Of a DNA stretch of 64,000 bases, positions 42,646-52,900 are shown piece by piece. Where the stretch lies: assembly GCF_000515415.1 (NCBI RefSeq), contig NZ_KI911783.1, positions 1,230,392-1,294,391 on the forward strand. Direction: 5' to 3'. Numbering within the stretch: the stretch's first letter is position 1; each line of letters opens with the position of its first letter. This stretch comes from Bradyrhizobium sp. WSM1417 (lineage in GTDB: Bacteria > Pseudomonadota > Alphaproteobacteria > Rhizobiales > Xanthobacteraceae). Below the pieces are notes generated by a model. The model made no database searches and had not been told where the DNA came from. It saw only the letters and a program-made list of their open reading frames with translations. The translations under genes and the position numbers were made by a program.

Positions 42646-43941
42646 GTGGACAGGTCAGTGGTCATGTCGAGATCACGCTTGCGACCCAGGCTGGGGCTCG
42701 CGCTAACAGGCGTCGTGATTCTGGCGGTGCTGTTGCCAGGTCGCGCCGAGGCGCAGTTCGGCTTCCGCGGCGGCCCGCTCGGTGTTGCGCGCTTTGCCGT
42801 CGGCCACATGATCGGCATGTCGCGCTTGCGCCATGCCCGCATGGCGGTGCGGGGCAGCCGATACCGCTCCGCAGCACTGAGGTCGCAAGATCCTCGCGGC
42901 GCAGAGCGCGGACAAACTGCCAATCCTTACGTCCTCCGGGCCGCGATGACGGCGCAAGCCGCGCTGGCGGGCTGGCACGGCGGCCGCCGTCCGCAGGGCT
43001 GGTGGCGCCATCCCGACGGCAGCTACGGCTGGGTCGGCCCGGTGTTCTGGCCGTTCGCGCATGACGATCTCACCACTGCAATCATCCTCGGCGATACGAC
43101 CAGCCTCTCGCTCTACGGCTATGGCGACATCTATGCCGCGATCTTCGCACCCTATGCGGCCACCGAGCTTGCTGCCTACACCGCGCCGCATGGCCGGCGC
43201 GGACGGCGAGTCCCGACCGCGGAGACGGTCTGCGATGCCAGCGACACCGGCGGCCTGCCGGTTGATCGCATCGCCGCTATCGTGCAGCCGAATGAATTGC
43301 AGCGCACAGCGCTCGACGAGCTCGCGACCGCGTGGGCATCCGCGCGCGACACCATCCGCGCCGCGTGTCCAACGCAGGTCCCCGCGACGGCCATGGAGCG
43401 CCTCGGCCTGATGCGCGAGCGCATCGAGGCCATGATCAAGGCGACGGACGCGGTCGCGCCCGCGCTGACAAAGTTCGTCGATCTCCTCGACGACGAGCAG
43501 AGAGCCAAGCTCGATAGCCTGGCCAAGGACCGCCGCGCCGCGCTTGCAGCGCTCCAGCAAAAGAATCCCCAGGCGGCATCGGCCTGCCAGGCGGACAGCG
43601 ATCCCCGCTACGACGAGAAGCTGCAGCGCCAATACGAGCAGCTCGTGCAGCAGCAATGGCCCGCGGCCGAGATCGCCTCCACGCTCAAGCTCGACGACAC
43701 CGCCCGCGCCCGCCTCGACGTGCTCCAGGACACCTCGCTGCGCACCATGGAAACGCTGAGCGCCTGTCCGTCACAACCAGCAGCGACACCGCAGGCACGC
43801 CTCACTGCCGTGAAGGCGCGGCTGGAGACGATGCTGCAGGCGGTGAACGGCGTCACTGACGCGCTCGACGATTTCGAGGCGGACCTGAGCGACGAGCAGA
43901 AGGCGGGGCTCGAGGCGATGGGGCCGAAGCGCGGGGCGTGA
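42646..43941 (+). CDS. Exported protein with two LTXXQ (Spy-like) domains
   Basis: A 431-residue protein with a signal peptide (LALTGVVILAVLLPGRAEA). The C-terminal half holds two LTXXQ-type helical modules, ending in LLDDEQRAKLDSL and DLSDEQKAGLEAM. The family includes the periplasmic chaperone Spy. A middle region, HGGRRPQGWWRHPDGSYGWV, is Gly/Trp-rich. I prefer the GTG at 42646 with GGAGGAGGG just upstream; ATG 42664 is possible. A role in envelope stress is inferred only from the domain. Confidence 0.82.
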   Translation: MDRSVVMSRSRLRPRLGLALTGVVILAVLLPGRAEAQFGFRGGPLGVARFAVGHMIGMSRLRHARMAVRGSRYRSAALRSQDPRGAERGQTANPYVLRAAMTAQAALAGWHGGRRPQGWWRHPDGSYGWVGPVFWPFAHDDLTTAIILGDTTSLSLYGYGDIYAAIFAPYAATELAAYTAPHGRRGRRVPTAETVCDASDTGGLPVDRIAAIVQPNELQRTALDELATAWASARDTIRAACPTQVPATAMERLGLMRERIEAMIKATDAVAPALTKFVDLLDDEQRAKLDSLAKDRRAALAALQQKNPQAASACQADSDPRYDEKLQRQYEQLVQQQWPAAEIASTLKLDDTARARLDVLQDTSLRTMETLSACPSQPAATPQARLTAVKARLETMLQAVNGVTDALDDFEADLSDEQKAGLEAMGPKRGA

Positions 43942-44043
43942 TCACCCGCACCGCCTCCAACCAATTCCGTACCCGCGTAAGTCATTGATCTTGCAGGCCC
44001 CGGCTACTGTGCATGGGGTTGTTTTCGCACTTTTTTGTTTGGA

Positions 44044-46491
44044 CTACCCTCTTCGCCTTGCCGCGGCGGCATCCACCACGTTCTCCACCTCCTCGCGCCA
44101 CGACAGGATCTCCATCGCGAGCACGGGGTGGTTGAAGCCCTTGAGCACGAGATCGTCGAGCGCGCGGGCTTCGACCCAGGGCTCGACCATGCCGTAGACG
44201 CGGCGGCTGACGACGACCTGGCCGGCCTTGGCTTCGTCGCAGAGGCGGGAGGAAAGATTGGTGACGCTGCCGATCGCGGCATATTCGAGCCGCTGCTCGA
44301 AGCCGATCTGGCCGAGCGTGGCGTAGCCCATGGCGACGCCGACACCGAAGCCGAGCGAGTGGCCGCGGTTCTTCCACTTCTCGGTCAATTGGCCAATCAC
44401 ATCGCGCATCTCGACCGCCATCTTCACCGCGCGCTTGGTGTGGTCGGCAAATTGAATCGGCGCGTTGAACAGGATCATCACGCCATCGCCGGCAAAGCGA
44501 TCGAGCGTGCCTTCATAGCGGTGGATCAGCTCGCCGAGCGCGGCGTGATATTCGCGCAGCACATTCATTGCCTCTTCAGGCTCGGTCGCCTCCGTAAACG
44601 AGGTGAAGCCGCGCAAATCGCAGAACACGACGGTGACCTCGCGGCGATGGCTGTCGAGCAGCGCGTCGTGGCCGTCGGACGAGGCGATCAGCTGCGCCAC
44701 TTGCGGCGCGAGGAAACGTTCGAGCCGCTTGATGCGGCCGATCTCGCCGAGTTGTTTCTCGACGCGCTCTTCAAGCGAGCGATTCCAGTTGCGCAGCTGT
44801 TCGGTCTGCTCCTGGAGCTTGGCGGCCTGCTGCTGCACGGTTTGGTGCGCAGCCGCGAGCTCGCGGCCCTTGTGGTCGACCTCGGTGAACAGCCGCGCAT
44901 TGCGCATCGCCAGCACGGCCTGGTTGGCAAAGGTGCGCATCAGGCCGATGATGCTGGCGGCGAACTCGCCGCTGGCGCGGCGCAGCACGACCAGCGAGCC
45001 GAGCGTGCCCTGCTGGTCCACCAGCGGCACCACCAGCACCGAATGGAAGCCGGCCTCGATCGCGACATCGCGCAGCGGCTGCTCGGAAGCCTGGTCGAGA
45101 TCGGCAATCGCGATCGGCTCGCCGCTCCCGGCCGCATCGCTCAGGATATCCTGGCCTTCGTCGATCGTGACATGGGCGCCGTCGGCGGATTTGTCGATCC
45201 CGTTGGCCTCGACCAGATTGAAGCGGCGCACCTGCGCGTCATAGCCGTAGATCAGCACGGCGTCGGCATGGGTGATCTCGATCGCGCGCGCGGCGATCGT
45301 TGGCAGCACGGCGTTGAGATCGAGCGAGGCTGCGACCGCGCGGCCGACCTCTTCCAGCACCTTGAGCTCGTTGATCGACTGCGCGAGATCGCGGGTGCGC
45401 TCCTCGACCTTGGTCTCCAGGTCCGAATAGGTCTCCTGGATCTGGTCGGCCATGCGGTTGAACTGGCCGGCGAGATCTTCCAGCTCGTCGGCGGTGTGCA
45501 CCTCGATGCGATGGCTGAAATCGCCCTCGCCGAGCTTGTGCGCGCCGTCGCGTAGCGCCGTGATCGGGATGATCATGCGGCGCGCCAGAAGCGTGCCGGC
45601 GAGGATCGCGACCAGCAGGCCCATGCCGATCAAAAGCGCAATGCGCACCAGCTGGTCGCGGATCGGCATCAGGGCCTGCGTGGTCGGCTGCTCGAACATC
45701 ACGCTCCAGCCGAGCTTCGGCACAATGCTGGCGGCGCTCATCACTGCATGGCCGTTGAAGTCGGTGCCCGAACTGTCGGGCTCGTGGCCCGGCGCGACCG
45801 CAGCCGCGACCTGCGGCAGCTTCGACAAATCCTTGCCGACCTCGGGGCCCTTCGACGACGTCGCCAGCACGCGGCCGCGCGGATCGACCACATAGGCGAA
45901 GGCAGCCTTGCCGACCTGGGCGTCGGAGAGGTACTCGGAGAGAAAGCTGAGGTCGAGTTCGGCCACTGTGACGCCGGCGTTGAAACCGGAATGCGCCACC
46001 GAGATCGACATGAACGGCGTTCGGTCGGAGAACCAGGCCGGCGCATAGCTGACGCCGCGGGCGACGGTGTCGGTGAAGCGCATGTCGCGGGAGAGGTCGG
46101 CGTTGCTGCCGGTCGTGGTCGACTGGCGCGAGACGCGCAGCACCTCGCGGCCGTCGCCGTTGAGCTGAAACAGCTGAGTGACGACCGCGACCTGGTGCAG
46201 CAGCTGGGCGTAGTCGGCGCGGCGCTTCTCGAGCGTGTCCTGGCTCGCCCGCGTCACCCAGCTGATCTGGCGTTCGAGCTCGGAGATCGACTGCTCGATC
46301 CGCCGCGCGGCAGCCTGCGCCTTGTCCTCGAGACCGTCGGTCAGCTGTGTCTTGGTGGCGCGGTAGGAGATCCAGCTCTCCATCGCGCCGTTGACGGCGA
46401 GCACGAACACGACGAGGCCGACGAGAGAGACGACGTATTTGGCGAACAGACCCTCGCGCAGAAACCGTGTCTTGTCGTTCGCTCCTGCCAT
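44044..46491 (-). CDS. Class III adenylate/guanylate cyclase with Cache, HAMP and GAF domains
   Basis: An 815-residue membrane enzyme. Helix one is near residues 19-37; a periplasmic Cache-like sensor follows; helix two (LIGMGLLVAILAGTLLARR) leads into HAMP, a coiled segment, GAF, a second coiled segment, then the cyclase domain. Catalytic metal Asp residues are in VVFCDLRGFTSF and FAGDGVMI, and NLSSRL has the transition-state Arg. It converts ATP (or GTP) to the cyclic nucleotide on sensing an outside signal. A Crp-like regulator is encoded 2.6 kb away. The GAF domain may bind a small ligand. Confidence 0.92.
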   Translation of the reverse strand: MAGANDKTRFLREGLFAKYVVSLVGLVVFVLAVNGAMESWISYRATKTQLTDGLEDKAQAAARRIEQSISELERQISWVTRASQDTLEKRRADYAQLLHQVAVVTQLFQLNGDGREVLRVSRQSTTTGSNADLSRDMRFTDTVARGVSYAPAWFSDRTPFMSISVAHSGFNAGVTVAELDLSFLSEYLSDAQVGKAAFAYVVDPRGRVLATSSKGPEVGKDLSKLPQVAAAVAPGHEPDSSGTDFNGHAVMSAASIVPKLGWSVMFEQPTTQALMPIRDQLVRIALLIGMGLLVAILAGTLLARRMIIPITALRDGAHKLGEGDFSHRIEVHTADELEDLAGQFNRMADQIQETYSDLETKVEERTRDLAQSINELKVLEEVGRAVAASLDLNAVLPTIAARAIEITHADAVLIYGYDAQVRRFNLVEANGIDKSADGAHVTIDEGQDILSDAAGSGEPIAIADLDQASEQPLRDVAIEAGFHSVLVVPLVDQQGTLGSLVVLRRASGEFAASIIGLMRTFANQAVLAMRNARLFTEVDHKGRELAAAHQTVQQQAAKLQEQTEQLRNWNRSLEERVEKQLGEIGRIKRLERFLAPQVAQLIASSDGHDALLDSHRREVTVVFCDLRGFTSFTEATEPEEAMNVLREYHAALGELIHRYEGTLDRFAGDGVMILFNAPIQFADHTKRAVKMAVEMRDVIGQLTEKWKNRGHSLGFGVGVAMGYATLGQIGFEQRLEYAAIGSVTNLSSRLCDEAKAGQVVVSRRVYGMVEPWVEARALDDLVLKGFNHPVLAMEILSWREEVENVVDAAAARRRG

Positions 46492-46760
46492 CCCGATCCT
46501 CTCGCGCCGCCATCGGCGCCGGCGCTACGGGCCTGACGGACCCTGCGAGCCTTCTAGCACAATTTAGTCCAACGGACTGTGAAGGGGCTGGTCGGGCCGC
46601 CTGACCGGCCGGTGTGGTTACCCGCCTGGACGCTGGGCAGGCGGAAGCATGGTGAATTGTCGCAGTCTCATCCCTTTGGAGGAAGCCGCCGCCGGGCCAG
46701 CCGATGTAAGGGGATGGCTTGGCAAGGGAGGGCTGGGAGTCCAGCGCTTTGGTCCTGCAA

Positions 46761-48839
46761 TCATCGATTAAAGAGCTGCCGCAGCACGTCGTTCATCGGC
46801 TGGCTGTCCTGCTGCGCCGCCGGCGGGTCCTCCAGGCCGGGGGACGCCGGCGAAGCTTGCGGCATCAGTGTGGATGGCGCTGCAGGCAGGCTGCGGCTGC
46901 GGCCGGTGGCTGTGCCTGTGCCGGTGGCAGTCCCAGTGCCGTTTCCCGCGCCACCGGAAAGTCCCTGCTGGATCAGATTGCCGATCGCCTCGCCCAAGGG
47001 GCCGCCGAGCGGGTTGTTCTGTCCGGGCTGCTGGGTTTGCGGATTGGCATTGCCGGTCGCATTGCCGCCACCCGGCGCGGCGGTCCCTCCGAGACCAAGG
47101 CTACCCAGAATATTGCCGAGCCCGGCCCCATCAGCGCCGAACAGCCCCTTGCCCATCTCGCGCAGCTTGGCATAGGCGGCGTCCGGATTGTCCAGCATGC
47201 CGGCCATGTCAGGATAGATCCGCGGCTGCGACCAGGTACCCTGGATCATCACGGGGATGCCGAAGCCGACCGGCTCGGCGGCGCGGCCCTGGCCTTCGGT
47301 CGTCATCACCAGCTTCGGCTCGACGCGAAAGCCCATCATCTTGGTGTCGAGTGCGATCGTGCCGGCGCCGGTCACGCGGACCAGCGGTCCGGTCAGGTTG
47401 AGATCGGTCGTCACCGCCTGGCCCTTGTCGATCCGGAACGACGCCGAGAGCTGCGACAAATCCGTGCTCTGCTCCCGACCGTTGTCCTGGTTTGCCTGCC
47501 AGCCCGACAGCGTGCCCGATGTCAGCGAGCGGATCATCTGTGCGACGTTGATGCCGCGAATGGCGCCGTCCTGGAAATTGACGAAGGCCGTGCCCTGCAT
47601 GTTCGCCATCAATGCGCGCTGGCTGGTGCCGGCGCTGCGCAGCGCAAGCTTGGCCTGCAGCTTGCCGTCGATCCGGTCGAATTCGGCGAGGCCTTGGAGC
47701 AGCGGCAGCGCGCGCACGCCGGCGAGGTCGGAATGCATCGCAAAGCTCGGCGCGCCGCTGGTCGCATCCAGGATCAATTCGCCCGAGACCTGGCCGCCAT
47801 AGGCGCCGAGATTGGCGGTGCCGGCCTTCAGCACGCCGCCGGCGAGTTTTGCATCGACCGCCAGCGGCGCGAGACGCGCATCGCCGATCACCGCCTCGTG
47901 CGCGGAGATCCTGATTTGCGCATCGACATAGTTGAGCGCGGACACGTCGATCGGCGCATCGCTCCAGGGTTGCCCGGACGCGCCTTCCGGCGATTTCGCC
48001 AGCGGAATCGCGAGCCGCTGGAAGTCGAGATCGACCTTGACCAGAGGCTTGCTCGCGATATCGACCGAGGCCCAGCCGTTGAACGCGCCATCGCCGAGCG
48101 TGCCGCTCACGCCGTTGATCATCACGACATCGCCGCTCAGCCGCATCTCGGCATGACCCGCGAGCCGGGACTTCAACACGTCCGGCATGTCGATGGCGAA
48201 ATCCACCGGAATGGTCGGTCGGTCGGCCGGCGGCGCCGGCGTGGTCGCCTTGATGTCGAACTTGGTCGGATGCTCGCCGACCCGTGCGGTGCCGGTGATG
48301 CTGATCTTGCGGTCGCGGCTGACGATCGCATCGGCATTGACGGCGCTGATGCGGCTCTCGACTCGATCGCGCACGCGCGCGAATGCGATCTCGCCATCGG
48401 TGACCTTGATGCGGTCGATGGCGGCGCCATCGGTATCGAGCGCGACCGGCTTCGACGTGCCGCCGGCATTCGGCAGTCGCTCACGCAGCAGCGGCTGGTA
48501 GAGCACGGGATGGGTGACGACGAGCTCGCTGATCTTCGGACGGCCCGACCAGACGCTCGAGAGCGACATGTCGGCCTGCACGCTGTCGATGGTCAGGCGC
48601 GTGATGCCGCTGCGGTCCTTGGGGTCGGCAAGCGTGAGGTCGTTCAGCGTCACGTTCAGCGTCGGCCACAGGCTGATTCTGATGGTGCCGTCGATCGACA
48701 AGCGATAGCCGGTCGCGCTCTCGACCCGCGAGGCAATCGTCGACGTCAGGAAGCCCGAGGGGATCCCGACCACCAGCAGGAGTGCGATCACGATGACGAT
48801 TGCGGCCACCGCCGCGCCGGCGAATTTCACGGCTCTCAT
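46761..48839 (-). CDS. AsmA-family envelope protein
   Basis: A 692-residue protein with one N-terminal membrane helix (VAAIVIVIALLLVVGIP) and a long periplasmic part of the AsmA/TamB-related type, recognisable by repeated short beta blocks such as IRISLWPTLNVTLNDLTLAD near the start. The last ~100 residues are low complexity, rich in Gly, Asn, Thr and Pro. AsmA proteins take part in lipid transport or outer-membrane assembly. I chose ATG 48839 with GGAAAG upstream; a GTG 42 bases earlier would lengthen it by 14 residues. Confidence 0.85.
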   Translation of the reverse strand: MRAVKFAGAAVAAIVIVIALLLVVGIPSGFLTSTIASRVESATGYRLSIDGTIRISLWPTLNVTLNDLTLADPKDRSGITRLTIDSVQADMSLSSVWSGRPKISELVVTHPVLYQPLLRERLPNAGGTSKPVALDTDGAAIDRIKVTDGEIAFARVRDRVESRISAVNADAIVSRDRKISITGTARVGEHPTKFDIKATTPAPPADRPTIPVDFAIDMPDVLKSRLAGHAEMRLSGDVVMINGVSGTLGDGAFNGWASVDIASKPLVKVDLDFQRLAIPLAKSPEGASGQPWSDAPIDVSALNYVDAQIRISAHEAVIGDARLAPLAVDAKLAGGVLKAGTANLGAYGGQVSGELILDATSGAPSFAMHSDLAGVRALPLLQGLAEFDRIDGKLQAKLALRSAGTSQRALMANMQGTAFVNFQDGAIRGINVAQMIRSLTSGTLSGWQANQDNGREQSTDLSQLSASFRIDKGQAVTTDLNLTGPLVRVTGAGTIALDTKMMGFRVEPKLVMTTEGQGRAAEPVGFGIPVMIQGTWSQPRIYPDMAGMLDNPDAAYAKLREMGKGLFGADGAGLGNILGSLGLGGTAAPGGGNATGNANPQTQQPGQNNPLGGPLGEAIGNLIQQGLSGGAGNGTGTATGTGTATGRSRSLPAAPSTLMPQASPASPGLEDPPAAQQDSQPMNDVLRQLFNR

Positions 48840-48979
48840 GTCGACTTTCCAGCGGCGAGCGATGGGCGTCGAATCCGGCACATGACCGTCATTTCCACCC
48901 GTCCTTTGCGCCTGAGTTTATCCCGGGACGGGAAGCGGCTCCAAGCACGTAAAAATAGTCTGGGGGTGCTGCAAAGTTA

Positions 48980-48995
48980 TGTGACTTATGGCACA
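48980..48995. promoter_or_regulatory. CRP-type site in front of the Crp-like gene
   Basis: TGTGACTTATGGCACA differs from TGTGA-N6-TCACA by one base in the second half-site. It is 80 bp upstream of the Crp-like start codon at 49075, which is a usual position for autoregulation. The assignment relies on symmetry and position. Confidence 0.45.
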
Positions 48996-49074
48996 CTTCC
49001 CCGGCGCGGTTTTACGCGATCCTGATGTTGATGGTTCCAAGCGATTTGCCAACGAAATTCACAAGGACATTGAA

Positions 49075-49749
49075 ATGAGCAAGCAGGCCGAATTTGCGGT
49101 CATCCTCAAGATGAATGCGATGTTCGCCGATCTCGGCGCAGACGAGCTCCAGCGGCTGGCGAATCTCTGCCACACCCAGCATCTGGGCAACGGCGAGGTG
49201 CTGTTCCAGAAGGGCGACGCGGGCGATGCGCTGTTCGGCGTCCGCCGAGGCCAGGTCCGTATCGAGACCGGCGCCTCCGACGGCAGCCGCCTGACGCTGA
49301 ACTTCATGGGGCCGGGCGACCTGTTCGGCGAGGTTGCGGTGCTGGACGGCCAGAGCCGCACTGCGGACGCCACCGCGGGCGAAGCCAGCGAGCTGTTCGT
49401 CTTGCGGCGCGAAGACTTTCTCGCCTTCCTCGAACGCGAGCCGAAGGTCGGGATCAAGATCATCGCGCTGCTGTGCCAGCGCATCCGCTGGCAGAGCGAG
49501 CGCATGGAAGAGTCCATGCTCCAGCCGCTGCCGGTTCGCCTCGCGCGGCGCCTTTGCGCGCTCGCCGCCGATTTCGGTTCGGAGGTGCACATCTCGCAGG
49601 AGCAGCTCGGCGTCTTCGTCGGCGCCGCTCGCGAGAGCGTCAACCGCCAGCTTCAGGCCTGGCGCAAGGAAGCCATCCTCGATCTCCAGCGCGGCCGCAT
49701 CCTGCTGCGGAACATGACTAAGCTGACGGCGATCGCGCGGAACGAGTAG
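49075..49749 (+). CDS. Crp/Fnr-family transcriptional regulator with CRP-type recognition helix
   Basis: A 224-residue regulator. The cyclic-nucleotide-binding fold has the phosphate cassette FGEVAVLDGQSRTADA, with Gly-Glu and Arg-Thr-Ala in the places used to hold cAMP. The C-terminal winged HTH has GAARESVNRQLQAW, giving RExVxR, the same key residues as E. coli CRP (Arg180, Glu181, Arg185) rather than the ExxSR of FNR. No FNR-type iron-sulfur cysteine cluster is seen. I chose ATG 49075 (AAGGA upstream); the frame is open back to 48988. Predicted targets carry TGTGA-N6-TCACA, and three such sites occur in this window. Confidence 0.9.
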   Translation: MSKQAEFAVILKMNAMFADLGADELQRLANLCHTQHLGNGEVLFQKGDAGDALFGVRRGQVRIETGASDGSRLTLNFMGPGDLFGEVAVLDGQSRTADATAGEASELFVLRREDFLAFLEREPKVGIKIIALLCQRIRWQSERMEESMLQPLPVRLARRLCALAADFGSEVHISQEQLGVFVGAARESVNRQLQAWRKEAILDLQRGRILLRNMTKLTAIARNE

Positions 49750-49756
49750 GGGGCCG

Positions 49757-49951
49757 TTAGGCTGGGTCGCTACAATCGGGGCGAAGGAGTTCGTCAGAAG
49801 AGTCCCAACTCGCGACCCACGCTTTAACGGCCTCGATCGGCACAGCACGACCGGTACGTCTGAATGCTTGGTAGCGAAGACGATCCTCCGCTATGTCGGG
49901 TTCGCGGATGGCGCTCGCTGGACTGCCTTGTGTACTTGACGCTTGTGCCAT
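49757..49951 (-). CDS. Small protein with antitoxin-like C-terminus (tentative)
   Basis: A 64-residue protein that starts two bases past the RND pump stop codon on the same strand. The block RTGRAVPIEAVKAWVASWDSSDELLRP resembles the conserved tail of small RelB-like antitoxins, but no toxin gene lies next to it and the N-terminal DNA-binding part is not evident. It may be translated with the pump operon. I do not assign a function. Confidence 0.45.
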   Translation of the reverse strand: MAQASSTQGSPASAIREPDIAEDRLRYQAFRRTGRAVPIEAVKAWVASWDSSDELLRPDCSDPA

Positions 49952-49953
49952 AG

Positions 49954-52900
49954 CTACTCCGCCGCCGGGTGCACGATGCTCCTCGGCGCTGGTGCCGCTC
50001 CCGCCGGCGCAGCTTCGTGGTGACCGGCGCCCTCGGCATCTTCGCTGTGCACGACCAGCCGCTTGGCGAAGCGCCAGATCAGGGCGCCGAGATCGTCCAT
50101 CACCATGAACATCGCGGGCACGAACACCAGCGACAGGATGGTCGAGAAGATCAGGCCGCCGATCACCGCGAGTGCCATCGGCGAGCGGAACTCGCCACCC
50201 GCGCCGACCGCGAGCGCGCTTGGCATCATGCCCGCGGCCATCGCGATCGTGGTCATCACGATCGGGCGCGCGCGTTTCATGCCTGCGTCGATCATGGCTT
50301 CCTCGCGCGGTGTGCCGGCGTGAATGGACTCGATGGCGAATTCCACCAGCATGATCGCGTTCTTGGTGACGATGCCCATCAGCATCAGGATGCCGATCCA
50401 CACCGGCGTCGTGAGCTGCTTGCCGGTGACCAGCAGGGCCGCGATCGCGCCGCCGATCGAGAGCGGCAACGAGAACAGAATGGTGATCGGCTGCAGGAAG
50501 GTGCCGAACAGCAGCACCAGCACGGCGTAGACCATCATCAGGCCCGCCGTGATCGCGGTAGCAAAGCCTTCGGACAGTTCGTTCAGGCTTTCGGCATCGC
50601 CGGAGGGTGAGACCTTCACGCCCTTCGGCCGGCTCTTCATGACCGGCAGGTCGTAGATCTTCTTGGTGGCGTCGCCGAGCGCGGCGGAGCCGACAAGATC
50701 GGCCGCGACGGTCGCCTGTCGCTCGCGATCGTAACGGTTGATGCTGGTCGGACCTTGGTCGAGCTTGACGTCGGCGATGACGGAGAGCGGCACGCCGCCC
50801 TTCTCGCCGTGCTCGCCGAGCGGCACGCGCAACTGTTCGAGTGTCTTCAGATTGCCACGCGCGGCATCCTCGAGCTGCACGCGGATCGGCACCAGACGGT
50901 CGCCGACGTCGAACTTGGCGAGCGCGGGGCCGACGTCGCCGATGGTGGCGACGCGGATGGTCTGCGACAGGCTTTCGGTCGACACGCCGAGCCGTGCGGC
51001 GAGATCGGCGCGCGGTTCGACGCGCAGCTCGGGCCGCTCCAGCGTGGTTTCCGAGATCACGTTGGAGATGGTGGGAATCCGCTTCATCTGCGTCGCGAGC
51101 TCGCTGGCGACGTTGTTGACGATGTTGGCGTCTGCGCCGGTCACGACCAGCGAGATGGCGCGCAGGCCGTTCTCGTCGAGGAACCAGAAGCGGATGTCCG
51201 GGATGTTCTCCAGCTCCTGGCTGATCGAGAATTCGAGCTCGCGCTGGGTGATGTCGCGGCTGTCCTTTGGCGTGTAGTTGATGATCAAAGCGGCGCGCCG
51301 GACTTCCTGGGTCCCCGGTGGAACGCGGCCGCCGTCGACGAAGATGCTCTTCACCTCGGGCCGCTTGCGCAGGCGCGCAACGATGTCTTCGGTGACCTTT
51401 TCGGTGTAGGCGAGCTGGGTGCCCGGCGGCAGCTCGAGGGCAACCAGCGAGCGCGAGCTGTCCTGCGCCGGCAGGAAACCCTGCGGCAGCAGCGTGATGC
51501 TCCAGATCGAAGCGGCGAAGACGCCGAAGCCGGCCAGCACCGTGATGAAATAGTGCTTCACCGACCAGGCCACGAGCCTGTGATAGGACCGCAGCACGCG
51601 GCCGGGCGGTGGCTCCTGGTGATTGCCATGTTTGAGGAAGTAGGCGGCGAGCACCGGCGTGACGAAGCGCGCAGCGAGCAACGAAAAGAACACCTGCACC
51701 GAGACGGTGATGCCGAACTGCTTGAAGAACTGTCCGGCGATGCCCGACATGAAGCTCGCGGGTGCGAAGATCGCGATGATCGTCAGCGAGATGGCGATCA
51801 CCGCGAGGCCGATCTCGTCGGCGGCTTCCAGGGCGGCACGATAGGGCGACTTGCCCATGTTCATGTGCCTGACGATGTTCTCGATCTCGACGATGGCGTC
51901 GTCGACCAGAATACCTGTCGACAGCGTGATGGCGAGGAAACTGACGAGGTTGAGCGAGAAGCCGAGCAGGTCCATCGCCCAGAACGCCGGGAAGATCGAC
52001 AACGGCAGCGAGATCGCGGCGATGATGGTGGCGCGCAGGTCGCGCAGGAACAACAGCACGATGACGACGGCGAGGATGGCGCCTTCGAACAGGGTCGAGA
52101 TTGCCGCGTGGTAATTGCCGTTGGTATATTCGACCGAGGTGTCGATCACCTTCAGGTCTACGTCGGGATAGGTAGCCTTGAGCGTGTCGATGCGCTTCTG
52201 CACGGCCTCGGCGACCTTCACGTCGCTGGCACCCTTTGAGCGCTTGATGCCGAGCGCGACGATCGGCTCGCCGTTGAAGCGGGCGAAGGTGCGGCGGTCG
52301 GCGATGGTGTCGGTCACGGTGCCGAGATCGTCGAGCCGGACCTCGCCGCCGCCGAACAGCGGAATCATGGTGCCGGCAAGGTCACTCAGCGTCTTGGCGC
52401 CAGCGAGGGTGCGGATCGCCTGGTCGTTCTTGCCGATCTCGGCGCGGCCGCCGGCAACATCGACATTGGTGCCGCGCAGGCTCTGGCTGACATTGACGGC
52501 CGTCAGCCCCATCGACTGCAGGCGGTCGGGATCGAGCGAGACCAGGATCTCGCGCTCGACACCGCCGATGCGCTCGACCTGGGCGACGCCGCGCACGCCC
52601 TGCAGCGCCCGCTTGACCACGTCGTCGACGAAATAGGAGAGCTGCTCCGGCGTCTTGCCGGGCGAGATCGCGGCGTAGGTGACGATCGGCAGGCCGATGA
52701 CGTCGACGCGCTGGATCAGGGGCTCGGTGACGTTCTGCGGCAGGTTGGAGCGCACGCGCGTCACCGCGTCCTTGACGTCGTTGAGCGCGCGGTCGGTGTT
52801 GGTTTCCAGCGCGAACTGGATCGTCGTCACCGACAGGCCGTCGGTGATCTGCGAGGTGATGTGCCTGACGCCTTCGACACCGGAGACGGCGTCTTCAACC

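Noticed and set aside
44035..45555. 506-residue open frame antisense to the cyclase gene
   Set aside because: Mirrors the cyclase codons; the cyclase has intact catalytic motifs.
46719..49025. 768-residue open frame antisense to the AsmA gene
   Set aside because: No recognisable domain, Arg/Ala-rich translation and full overlap with a well-supported gene.
50755..52239. 494-residue open frame antisense to the RND pump
   Set aside because: Low-complexity acidic and Arg/Asp-rich translation typical of antisense frames in GC-rich DNA.
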